Assembly (NCBI GenBank): GCA_029339505.1
Contig: JAQISU010000096.1
Coordinates: forward strand, 4,945,501 to 5,009,500
Source: Unio delphinus
Taxonomy: Eukaryota > Mollusca > Bivalvia > Unionida > Unionidae
Length of the DNA: 64,000 nucleotides
Reading direction: 5' to 3'
Shown: in pieces, positions 9,704 through 18,578 of the stretch
Position numbering within the stretch: position 1 is the stretch's first letter
Layout: the number at the start of each line of letters is the position of its first letter
The notes under the pieces: generated by a model
Databases searched by the model: none
Told to the model about the DNA's origin: nothing
The model's input: only the letters and a program-made list of their open reading frames with translations
Translations under genes and position numbers: made by a program

Positions 9704-12700
9704 ATGATGGACCTGAAAACGATCCAGACACCAAAAAAGCCTCGTCATATAGTTGCGAGGGAACTCGTCAATGAATACTATGAACTCACTAAAACAAAAC
9801 CCGATTGGCCTAGAACTAATCAGCAATTAGCAGAATTAACCAATAGAATTACAATTTTACGACGAAAGAAAAAAATCAACAAGGAGATCCTTCAAGGAGG
9901 TTATATCATCGATGAAGCCTTTTCTGGTGCTGATAAATACATCAAATTCATTCCACGGGGAAAGCACTATAACCATTTTGTGGTGGGTGATCTGATTAAA
10001 ATCTTTAACAACGTGATCCCGACAGTGTTACTTGAACGGCCTCTATTGAAAATCAATGTCACTTATAACCTCGATATGTACTTGGCATCCAATCCTGATA
10101 TCACCATAACGGTCCCATTACGAGCTGAACCACAGATTATTTTGAGGTCTACTCACCTTGAGGATGCAGCAAAAGATTTCTTCGCGGTGTTATCAAGACA
10201 GTACGAAGTGTTCACATCACTGAAAACTGGACTAGTCTTCAAGAAAATCAATTATATCCAGCTGAGTATCCACGATTTTAAACCTACTACGGGGGCATCT
10301 TATAAGCCGTTACCTAAAAGCATCCAGGCAACGAAATCATGCATTAACGTGAAAAATGATGATAACAAGTGCTTGTTGTGGGCGCTATTATCAGCAGTAT
10401 TTCCAGCAGAACATCATGTAGATAGAGTTAACAACTATAAGCCGTATCAATGCCGAATCAATATGACAGGGATTGATTATCCAGTACCAATCAAACACAT
10501 ACCTAAAATAGAACATCAGAACCCAGCATTGTTCCGATCTGGAATTAACGTGTTCTCATTCGATGATAAACTAAGAGTGTTTGATTTCCCCGGCTAGTAA
10601 GCACATCACGGATGGCACTACAGTGAATTTGCTATGGTATGATGAACACTATGTTTGGATTAAAGACCTCAGCCGATTAATGAGTTCGAAATTTTCAGGG
10701 TATGATCATAAGATGTTCTTTTGCTATAGTTGTCTTTGTGGGTTTCGCACTCAACAAGAACTCAACGAACACAACAAGTATTGCTTTGAAGTAAAAGCAG
10801 TAACCACACCAGAAGCGCCGAATAATTTATGCTACTTTAAAAAACATGAGAGAACTAAAAAACTGCCTTTCATTTTCGTAGGAGATTTTGAATCCTTTGT
10901 GGTACCAGTCAGTGCCAAATGTGGTTGTGAAAAATCAGTTTGTGAGTGTCAGTTTAAAACGTTATCTACTCACAAGCATGTTCCAGCGAGTTATCAGATC
11001 AATAGAGTTTGTACCAATGATAGATACTCACAATTATCGCCGATCTATCGATTGGAAAAGGATTCTGATTTGCCAGCAGAAGTGCACATGCTAAAATATC
11101 TGTTTGAACAGCAACGAAACATTGAAGCGTTATTATCGCTACACGATGATAGATTTACCAGATTGGATTCTTTTGTTAGGGGAAAACAATGCTTCAGATG
11201 TAAGAAAGAATTTACTGTGGACAATCCAAAGGCACCCTTCTACGATATTACTACAGGCGAATACATCGGAACTGTTCATCTGCGCTGCAGATCTTTTCAG
11301 CAATTCTATCCTGTCGTTTTTCACAATTTGAGAGGATACGACGGTCATTTTATCATTAGCGCGCTAGCACATCCTGAAATATCGAAATATTGTAATGACA
11401 ATCATATTTCATTGAAATGTATCCCCAATAACACAGAACGATTGATGTCTATCACGGTTGGAAAATTGAGATTCATTGACAGCTATCAGTTCATGAGCAC
11501 TTCCTTGGAGCAATTAGCAAAGAATTGTACTAGTTATCCCATCACCGAAAAGCATTTTAAACGGGGCATGCTAGAATACATCACCGTGAAGGGAATATTT
11601 CCCTATGAATACTTCAACAGCGTAAAACGGTTTTCAGAAACATCTCTGCCATCCATTGATAAGTTCTATTCTTCATTGACAGACACCAATATCACTGACC
11701 AAGAATACCAACGGGCACTAACTACATGGAATGTTTTCAAGTGTAAAAATTTTGGTGATTATCACGATATTTATCTCACCGTGGACGTGTTATTGTTATC
11801 AGATATTTTCGAGGGGTTCAGGGTAATGTCGATGAACAATTATGGATTGGACCCAGCTCATTATTACTCAGCACCAGGACTATCCTGGGATGCATTATTG
11901 AAATCAACAAAAATGAGATTAGAATTACTCACGGATGTCAACATGTATTTGTTTATTGAGAAAGCGATTCGAGGAGGAATTAGTGTGATTACAAAGAAAT
12001 ACTCCATTGCAAATAATAAATACCTCAAGCAATATGATATAAATCAACCTAGTCAGTATATTGGTTATTGGGACATAAATAATCTCTATGGTGGAGCTAT
12101 GTCAATGCTGATGCCTTATGGAGGTTTTAAATGGGTTTCTGTAGAAGAATTTCTATCTGCTGCATCCAATTGGAAACCTAATGACGAAGTTATCAATGGC
12201 AGTGACACAGTCACCAGAGACATCAATGGTGATTTAAGCACTGTAACGTTTCACAACAATGACGGCGTTGGATACTACGTAGAGTGTGATGTAGACTATC
12301 CAGAACACCTTCATGATTCACACAATGACTATCCGTTTCTTGTTGAAAAAATGGTAGTCACCGATAAAATGTTATCTCCGGAGCAATTAGCACTGAGAAC
12401 TACGAAATATACCCCAATAGCGAAATTGATACCCAATCTGTATAATAAACGCAATTATGTTTGCCATATAGCAGTGCTAAAACAGGCTATTGAGGCAGGA
12501 TTGATACTTAGAAGAGTACATAAAGTGCTGCAGTTTAATCACTCCACATGGATGAGATCTTATATTGATTTGAATACAACTCGAAGAAAACAAGCAAAGA
12601 ATGAATTCGAAAGAGACTTTTTTAAACTGATGATTAATTCTGTATTCGGAAAGACGATGGAAAATATAAGAAAACGAGTTAACATCGAAATCGTAAACAA

Positions 12701-13454
12701 TAAAGCACGACGAGATAAACTAGTACGAGGAAATCGCTTTGCTGATATCAAAAAAATAACAAATCAACTCTCATTAATCACTTTGAAGCAATCTCGGCTG
12801 CATCTCAATAAACCCGTCTATGTCGGTGCTGCAGTGTTAGAAATGTCGAAATTTATGATGTATCAATTTCATTACGGATTTGTTAAACAGAAATGGTCTG
12901 ATGCTAGATTGTTATTTACGGATACTGATTCATTGGTGTATGAAATCAACAGCGATGATATCTATCAGGAGATTAACCAGCATCGTGAATTATTCGATTT
13001 ATCCAATATAGATCCTAACGGGGCTATAGGAAGATTTCATGATAGCACTAACAAAAAAGTGATCGGGAAAATGAAAGATGAGTTCTCATTTATCCCTGTC
13101 AGAGAATTTGTAGGTCTTCGGTCTAAAATGTATTCAGTGTTAACTGATTCAGATAGCGTTGGAAACACTAGTGTTGGTAGAAGTGCTAGCACTTCCGTCA
13201 ATAAAGCAAAAGGGATTAATAACAATTATGTGAAGAACAAATTGAAATTCAATGATTATTTGGCGGCATTAAAAAGACCACCAGGAGAACACTTACCGAC
13301 AGTAACCACATATGGCTTTAGATCTTATCATCATACCGTTTTCACGGATAGAATAACTAAATCAGGATTATGCAATTTTGATGACAAGCGATATTGCCGT
13401 GATGGTATTAACACGTTTGCACACGGTCATCACTCCATTGAGATCATAGCATGA
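9704..13454 (+). pseudogene. polB: Protein-primed DNA polymerase B, left copy, frameshifted
   Basis: Same gene as 18575-22333, but eight bases are missing between 10582 and 10583 relative to the right arm (right-arm bases 21447-21454). This ends the first frame at 10597 after 297 aa; the second frame runs 10581-13454. All exonuclease and polymerase motifs lie in the second part and are unchanged. Apart from the deletion the two copies look almost identical, so the loss is recent. Confidence 0.92.
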
Positions 13455-13774
13455 TACAAGGTCAACCACTAGTCGATTTTATTTTTTTGCCGTCAAACCC
13501 AAATTGCAGTCCAATAATTCAACTCCATTCATTATTAATAATAATGACCTATCTGAATTGTAATATAGATCGTTTACCCGGAATTATTCAAGAGCGACTA
13601 TCAGTAAACCCAAAATCAACTGTGAAAGTGAAATTCAATAATGGAAAAATGAGAATGGTACAAAAAACACCAACAGGAGAGAAATCTACAGCTACAATGG
13701 TTGAAAACCGATCAAAATCTGCACGACAGCGATTACAACAAAAACTCTTGAATAAAATAGAGCCTCACCTCTGA
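13451..13774 (+). CDS. 107-aa basic protein overlapping the PolB stop (left)
   Basis: Begins at the ATG of ATGA, so it overlaps the PolB stop by 4 bases, a compact arrangement unusual for animal genes and common in viruses and plasmids. The N-terminal half is mostly non-polar. The C-terminal half is strongly basic, with KVKFNNGKMRM and SARQRLQQKLLNKIE, and looks nucleic-acid binding. No family recognised. The identical frame in the right arm suggests a real gene. It is convergent with the HTH/coiled-coil gene, with a gap of 16 bases. Confidence 0.65.
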   Translation: MIQGQPLVDFIFLPSNPNCSPIIQLHSLLIIMTYLNCNIDRLPGIIQERLSVNPKSTVKVKFNNGKMRMVQKTPTGEKSTATMVENRSKSARQRLQQKLLNKIEPHL

Positions 13775-13790
13775 ACTAGAACGATTGGGG

Positions 13791-14705
13791 CTACTTCCCG
13801 TTTAGTTTTCTTCGAGTCTGTTCTTGCAGTTCTTCATATTTCTGTGTTGCAAGGATTTTTTCACGATGAAAGGCTCTGGTGACTGTGTCATTGGTGACTG
13901 TGTCATTGGTGACTGTGCCACTGGTTCTTTTTCCAAGGGTATCTTCAAGTTCATTAAAAAACTCACGGTCTTGGTCAGGGATATATTGCTTCCATGAATC
14001 ATCGTCGATGACTCTGTCATCACTGACGATTTTACGTTTCCGTTTTCGTTTGCCACTGTCATCATGTGATTTTCGTTTACCACTGTCATCATGTGATTTT
14101 CGTTTGTCATTGTTGGTGACTTTGTCACTAGTAGGCATCCTCGAATATATTTCATTGATTTCCGCAGCAATAGAATTATACTCTGATAGCAATGAATTGT
14201 ACTTACAAGTGAGCGATGAGTAGTCTTCAGTGAGAGATTTTAATTCACATCGCACATCATTGAGTTCATTCCTTAACCGTTCACGGTCTTGAGTTACCTC
14301 ATTACGACGTTGTATTGTGTGATCTAACCGATACTGTAGATCATTGTCCGTTATTTTCTGATGCTGAATAGTTAACAGTTTTCCATGCAATGATTTGTTT
14401 TCATTGGTCAGATTGGATACTTGCTGTTGTAAGCACCGAATGGTTTCTTTATCCATAATGTTGTCAGTGACAACCTCTACAGGATTAGTTTTTCCATCTA
14501 GAAAATTTGTTATTTCTTCATCGATGCTATTATCAATAATTCTTTCCATGGGAATATCATTTCTATCATCAGATGCTTTCCATATTTTGTAGATGCGCTG
14601 GTAACCGATTTTATACTTATCAGCGATTTCAGATATTGGAATAGCATCCTTGGAGGCTTTTATAGCAGATATATCATTATGGGTTAGTGTTCTGCGATAG
14701 GGCAT
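13791..14705 (-). CDS. 304-aa HTH / coiled-coil / basic protein (intact copy)
   Basis: Residues 1-45 look like a helix-turn-helix: LTHNDISAIKASKD, then ISEIADKYKIGYQRIYKIWK. Residues about 85-195 are a long heptad-rich coiled coil (LQQQVSNLTNENKSLHG and onward). Next come two KRKSHDDSG repeats and KRKRKRK, a likely nuclear localisation signal, then repeated TVTND units and a charged C-terminus. The layout suggests a dimeric nuclear DNA-binding protein. It could bind the terminal arrays, act as replication initiator, or be the terminal protein that primes PolB; the sequence does not decide. The right-arm copy is frameshifted, so this is the functional one. Confidence 0.75.
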   Translation of the reverse strand: MPYRRTLTHNDISAIKASKDAIPISEIADKYKIGYQRIYKIWKASDDRNDIPMERIIDNSIDEEITNFLDGKTNPVEVVTDNIMDKETIRCLQQQVSNLTNENKSLHGKLLTIQHQKITDNDLQYRLDHTIQRRNEVTQDRERLRNELNDVRCELKSLTEDYSSLTCKYNSLLSEYNSIAAEINEIYSRMPTSDKVTNNDKRKSHDDSGKRKSHDDSGKRKRKRKIVSDDRVIDDDSWKQYIPDQDREFFNELEDTLGKRTSGTVTNDTVTNDTVTRAFHREKILATQKYEELQEQTRRKLNGK

Positions 14706-14731
14706 TATTTATACAAATAGAAAATATTTTT

Positions 14732-14788
14732 TAACAATAACAATAACAATAATAACAATAACAATAATAACAATAACAATAACAACAA
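14732..14788. repeat. (AACAAT)n-type repeat, left
   Basis: Irregular run of AACAAT and AATAAC units just upstream of the HTH/coiled-coil gene start. Similar GTTATT units recur at the palindrome centre. Confidence 0.85.
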
Positions 14789-14897
14789 GACGGTCAGATG
14801 AATCATCACTGACTCTGTTGCAATGGCCTAATAAGGCTTCTATAACTTCGGTTTCATTAATGATAAAAAAATGAAAAAATACTGATTACATATCAAA

Positions 14898-15170
14898 ATG
14901 AGGCCAATAAGTTTGATAGTAGTAATACTAGCATTTATTAACGGTTACAATGCTGGGCTTAGATTGCCAGGTTCACAACGTAGTAATAGATGTCCAGCAT
15001 GCAGATGCTCTAGTTGGTGTCCACCACAACCAGTTTGTCCACAACCAGTTTGTCCACCACAACCAGTTTGTCCACTACAACCACAACTACTACATTCAGT
15101 TAATTCTGCCAGCAACCCATTCATTTCCAAGATTATTATCATGATGATAATGTTACACCTATGTAAATAA
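14898..15170 (+). CDS. 90-aa secreted Cys/Pro/Gln-repeat protein (left)
   Basis: Starts with a signal-peptide-like segment (ISLIVVILAFINGYNAG). A Cys-rich core follows with CPACRCSSWC and about four tandem units of the type CPPQPV at about residues 40-60, then a second hydrophobic stretch near the C-terminus (ISKIIIMMIMLHL). It could be a small membrane or surface protein. The antisense strand is also open because of the repeat; the plus-strand reading is preferred for the signal peptide and for its orientation with the next gene. No family recognised. Confidence 0.5.
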   Translation: MRPISLIVVILAFINGYNAGLRLPGSQRSNRCPACRCSSWCPPQPVCPQPVCPPQPVCPLQPQLLHSVNSASNPFISKIIIMMIMLHLCK

Positions 15171-15224
15171 ACAAATTTTTATGTATACATAATTATACTG
15201 CAAAACAATGTTGTGGAAAATATC

Positions 15225-15769
15225 ATGTGGTTGTTCTGCAATAGAATATCTCAAACGAAAAATAAACCAATACCAACTCCAGAAGAATATACATCTGATA
15301 TGTCAATAGGAGAAAAATTGAAACATAAAATCACTTTAAAAAAATGGATGAGAAGTTTTATACCGAGGGTGGAGAATGTTTTACAAAATCGGAATTGCGA
15401 TTTAAGATTTTAGGTTTCAATTTAACCCGGCAAAGAATAGCAGTGTTTCCTAGTTATGAAATCGCTAAAATAATGTTAGGTAATATTAATATTAGTCAAG
15501 ATGATCTTAGTTATTTTAATTTATCAGATGGATCACGATGGATATTTACACGGGGTATAAGTTCACAACCACATCAATCAGAATGGTATACAATTTTGGC
15601 ACATAACAAGAGAATAGCAACGGATAATAATATCCTCGCAAATGGATTAAAAACTGGAATCGAACAATACTATTTAATAACTACAAAAGATGTTTTGGGC
15701 GGCGTTGGGAAGAATTTCAGTACGAAACTGTCAATCTCATTGATACATCCTAAATTATCAACAATATGA
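15225..15769 (+). CDS. Unknown protein of about 180 aa, likely -1 frameshifted (left)
   Basis: Two overlapping frames make sense only together. A first frame from ATG 15225 gives about 40 sensible residues. At the A7 run (15338-15344) a -1 shift enters a 141-aa frame that runs to 15769. Without the shift the first frame ends near 15413. The second frame has a soluble, globular look (LGFNLTRQRIAVFPSYE, then LSDGSRWIFTRGISSQ). Both arms carry the same arrangement, so it predates the palindrome or is functional. The 141-aa frame could also start at its own ATG at 15344. No family recognised. Confidence 0.6.
15338..15344 (+). promoter_or_regulatory. A7 slippery run, possible -1 frameshift (left)
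   Basis: In the upstream frame the bases read A AAA AAA, a perfect X-XXY-YYZ heptamer, followed directly by TGG. A -1 slip moves into the long 141-aa frame. Transcriptional slippage on A7 is an alternative. Confidence 0.5.
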
Positions 15770-15996
15770 GTGAAAAACATGATTGTCACAGTTTTTTATA
15801 CTTCATTGACTCTGTTGCAACAATCAATGATTGTATCAGGATCATTCATCTTAGAAGCCTCAGATGGTGAATTAACAACTCTGACATAATATCATCTCAG
15901 ATGATAAATCTAACAGCATTGAGAATTTTTAAAAAATATTATTTTTTATGCACTAATAATATGTCGCGACTTTTTTTATTATTGTTATTGTTACTG
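15770..15996. other. Inner non-coding end of the left arm
   Basis: Non-coding DNA next to the palindrome centre. It holds motifs that echo the outer subterminal array (for example GAAGCCTCAGAT near 15862 against AAGCCTCAGATT near 8741), GACTCTGTTGCAA (also at 14810), and GTCGCGAC near 15963. The likeness supports an origin as a former element end. The mirror copy is 16034-16263. Confidence 0.6.
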
Positions 15997-16033
15997 ATAC
16001 TACTAACTGTTATTATCTACTAAAGCAATTTCA
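15997..16033. other. Palindrome centre, 37-bp unique spacer
   Basis: Both arms stop exactly at CAGTAAC and its complement. The spacer begins ATACTACT, which equals the last eight bases of the element's outer right end (ATACTACT). The flanking arm ends carry GTCGCGAC and GTTATT repeats and could fold into a long hairpin. The spacer may be the remains of an inner terminus where two monomers fused. Eight bases alone are weak evidence. Confidence 0.7.
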
Positions 16034-16263
16034 CAGTAACAATAACAATAATAAAAAAAAGTCGCGACATATTATTAGTGCATAAAAAATAATATTTTTT
16101 TTAAAAATTCTCAATGCTGTTAGATTTATCATCTGAGATGATATTATGTCAGAGTTGTTAATTCACCATCTGAGGCTTCTAAGATGAATGATCCTGATAC
16201 AATCATTGATTGTTGCAACAGAGTCAATGAAGTATAAAAAACTGTGACAATCATGTTTTTCAC
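16034..16263. other. Inner non-coding end of the right arm
   Basis: Mirror copy of 15770-15996 with slightly longer A-runs. Confidence 0.6.
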
Positions 16264-16808
16264 TCATATTGTTGATAATTTAGGATGTATCAATGAGATT
16301 GACAGTTTCGTACTGAAATTCTTCCCAACGCCGCCTAAAACATCTTTTGTAGTTATTAAATAGTATTGTTCGATTCCAGTTTTTAATCCATTTGCGAGGA
16401 TATTATTATCCGTTGCTATTCTCTTGTTATGTGCCAAAATTGTATACCATTCTGATTGATGTGGTTGTGAACTTATACCCCGTGTAAATATCCATCGTGA
16501 TCCATCTGATAAATTAAAATAACTAAGATCATCTTGACTAATATTAATATTACCTAACATTATTTTAGCGATTTCATAACTAGGAAACACTGCTATTCTT
16601 TGCCGGGTTAAATTGAAACCTAAAATCTTAAATCGCAATTCCGATTTTGTAAAACATTCTCCACCCTCGGTATAAAACTTCTCATCCATTTTTTTAAAGT
16701 GATTTTATGTTTCAATTTTTCTCCTATTGACATATCAGATGTATATTCTTCTGGAGTTGGTATTGGTTTATTTTTCGTTTGAGATATTCTATTGCAGAAC
16801 AACCACAT
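16264..16808 (-). CDS. Unknown protein of about 180 aa, likely -1 frameshifted (right)
   Basis: Mirror copy of 15225-15769. The A7 run (16689-16695 as T on the plus strand) and both frames are kept unchanged. Confidence 0.6.
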
Positions 16809-16862
16809 GATATTTTCCACAACATTGTTTTGCAGTATAATTATGTATACATAAAAATTTGT

Positions 16863-17135
16863 TTATTTACATAGGTGTAACATTATCATCATGATAATAA
16901 TCTTGGAAATGAATGGGTTGCTGGCAGAATTAACTGAATGTAGTAGTTGTGGTTGTAGTGGACAAACTGGTTGTGGTGGACAAACTGGTTGTGGACAAAC
17001 TGGTTGTGGTGGACACCAACTAGAGCATCTGCATGCTGGACATCTATTACTACGTTGTGAACCTGGCAATCTAAGCCCAGCATTGTAACCGTTAATAAAT
17101 GCTAGTATTACTACTATCAAACTTATTGGCCTCAT
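16863..17135 (-). CDS. 90-aa secreted Cys/Pro/Gln-repeat protein (right)
   Basis: Mirror copy with the same sequence as far as read: signal-like N-terminus, CPPQPV-type repeats and hydrophobic C-terminus. Confidence 0.5.
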   Translation of the reverse strand: MRPISLIVVILAFINGYNAGLRLPGSQRSNRCPACRCSSWCPPQPVCPQPVCPPQPVCPLQPQLLHSVNSASNPFISKIIIMMIMLHLCK

Positions 17136-17246
17136 TTTGATATGTAATCAGTATTTTTTCATTTTTTTATCATTAATGAAACCGAAGTTATAGAAGCCTT
17201 ATTAGGCCATTGCAACAGAGTCAGTGATGATTCATCTGACCGTCTT

Positions 17247-17294
17247 GTTGTTATTGTTATTGTTATTATTGTTATTGTTATTATTGTTATTGTT
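17247..17294. repeat. (GTTATT)n-type repeat, right
   Basis: Mirror copy of the left repeat, with about the same units. Confidence 0.85.
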
Positions 17295-17321
17295 AAAAAA
17301 TATTTTCTATTTGTATAAATA

Positions 17322-18238
17322 ATGCCCTATCGCAGAACACTAACCCATAATGATATATCTGCTATAAAAGCCTCCAAGGATGCTATTCCAATATCTGAAA
17401 TCGCTGATAAGTATAAAATCGGTTACCAGCGCATCTACAAAATATGGAAAGCATCTGATGATAGAAATGATATTCCCATGGAAAGAATTATTGATAATAG
17501 CATCGATGAAGAAATAACAAATTTTCTAGATGGAAAAACTAATCCTGTAGAGGTTGTCACTGACAACATTATGGATAAAGAAACCATTCGGTGCTTACAA
17601 CAGCAAGTATCCAATCTGACCAATGAAAACAAATCATTGCATGGAAAACTGTTAACTATTCAGCATCAGAAAATAACGGACAATGATCTACAGTATCGGT
17701 TAGATCACACAATACAACGTCGTAATGAGGTAACTCAAGACCGTGAACGGTTAAGGAATGAACTCAATGATGTGCGATGTGAATTAAAATCTCTCACTGA
17801 AGACTACTCATCGCTCACTTGTAAGTACAATTCATTGCTATCAGAGTATAATTCTATTGCTGCGGAAATCAATGAAATATATTCGAGGATGCCTACTAGT
17901 GACAAAGTCACCAACAATGACAAACGAAAATCACATGATGACAGTGGTAAACGAAAATCACATGATGACAGTGGCAAACGAAAACGGAAACGTAAAATCG
18001 TCAGTGATGACAGAGTCATCGACGATGATTCATGGAAGCAATTTATATCCCTGACCAAGACCGTGAGTTTTTTAATGAACTTGAAGATGCCCTTGGAAAA
18101 AGAACCAGTGGCACAGTCACCAATGACACAGTCACCAATGACACAGTCACCAGAGCCTTTCATCGTGAAAAAATCCTTGCAACACAGAAACATGAAGAAC
18201 TGCAAGAACAGACTCGAAGAAAACTAAACGGGAAGTAG
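17322..18238 (+). pseudogene. HTH / coiled-coil protein, right copy, frameshifted
   Basis: Mirror copy of 13791-14705. Relative to the left arm, two extra bases near 18042 (GCAATTTATATCC against GCAATATATCC) shift the frame after SWKQ. It then runs about 60 residues in a wrong frame to 18227, while the original C-terminus continues in another frame to 18238. The HTH, coiled coil and basic region are intact, so a protein with a changed tail could still be made. Confidence 0.85.
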
Positions 18239-18254
18239 CCCCAATCGTTCTAGT

Positions 18255-18578
18255 TCAGAGGTGAGGCTCTATTTTATTCAAGAGTTTTTGTTGTAATCGC
18301 TGTCGTGCAGATTTTGATCGGTTTTCAACCATTGTAGCTGTAGATTTCTCTCCTGTTGGTGTTTTTTGTACCATTCTCATTTTTCCATTATTGAATTTCA
18401 CTTTCACAGTTGATTTTGGGTTTACTGATAGTCGCTCTTGAATAATTCCGGGTAAACGATCTATATTACAATTCAGATAGGTCATTATTATTAATAATGA
18501 ATGGAGTTGAATTATTGGACTGCAATTTGGGTTTGACGGCAAAAAAATAAAATCGACTAGTGGTTGACCTTGTATCAT
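18255..18578 (-). CDS. 107-aa basic protein overlapping the PolB stop (right)
   Basis: Mirror copy of the left gene with the same length and the same residues as far as read, again with the ATGA overlap. As this PolB copy is intact, this is the natural downstream cistron. Confidence 0.65.
   Translation of the reverse strand: MIQGQPLVDFIFLPSNPNCSPIIQLHSLLIIMTYLNCNIDRLPGIIQERLSVNPKSTVKVKFNNGKMRMVQKTPTGEKSTATMVENRSKSARQRLQQKLLNKIEPHL

Larger units (their letters stand above)
8618..15996 (+). repeat. Left arm of the palindrome
   Basis: This 7,379-bp arm is the near-exact reverse complement of 16034-23422 (7,389 bp). Differences seen by eye are few: an 8-bp deletion here between 10582 and 10583 (PolB frameshift), two bases fewer than the right arm in the HTH/coiled-coil gene, small A/T-run length changes, and scattered substitutions such as two residues in the zinc-ribbon gene. 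Confidence 0.95.

Noticed and set aside
13802..14223. Overlapping ORFs inside the HTH/coiled-coil gene
   Set aside because: Repeat-rich coding DNA leaves other frames open; they lack domains.
14945..15142. Antisense ORF with CGGQTGC repeats (and mirror at 16891)
   Set aside because: It is the reverse reading of the repeat; the other strand has a signal-like start and matches the direction of the neighbouring gene. Not fully excluded.
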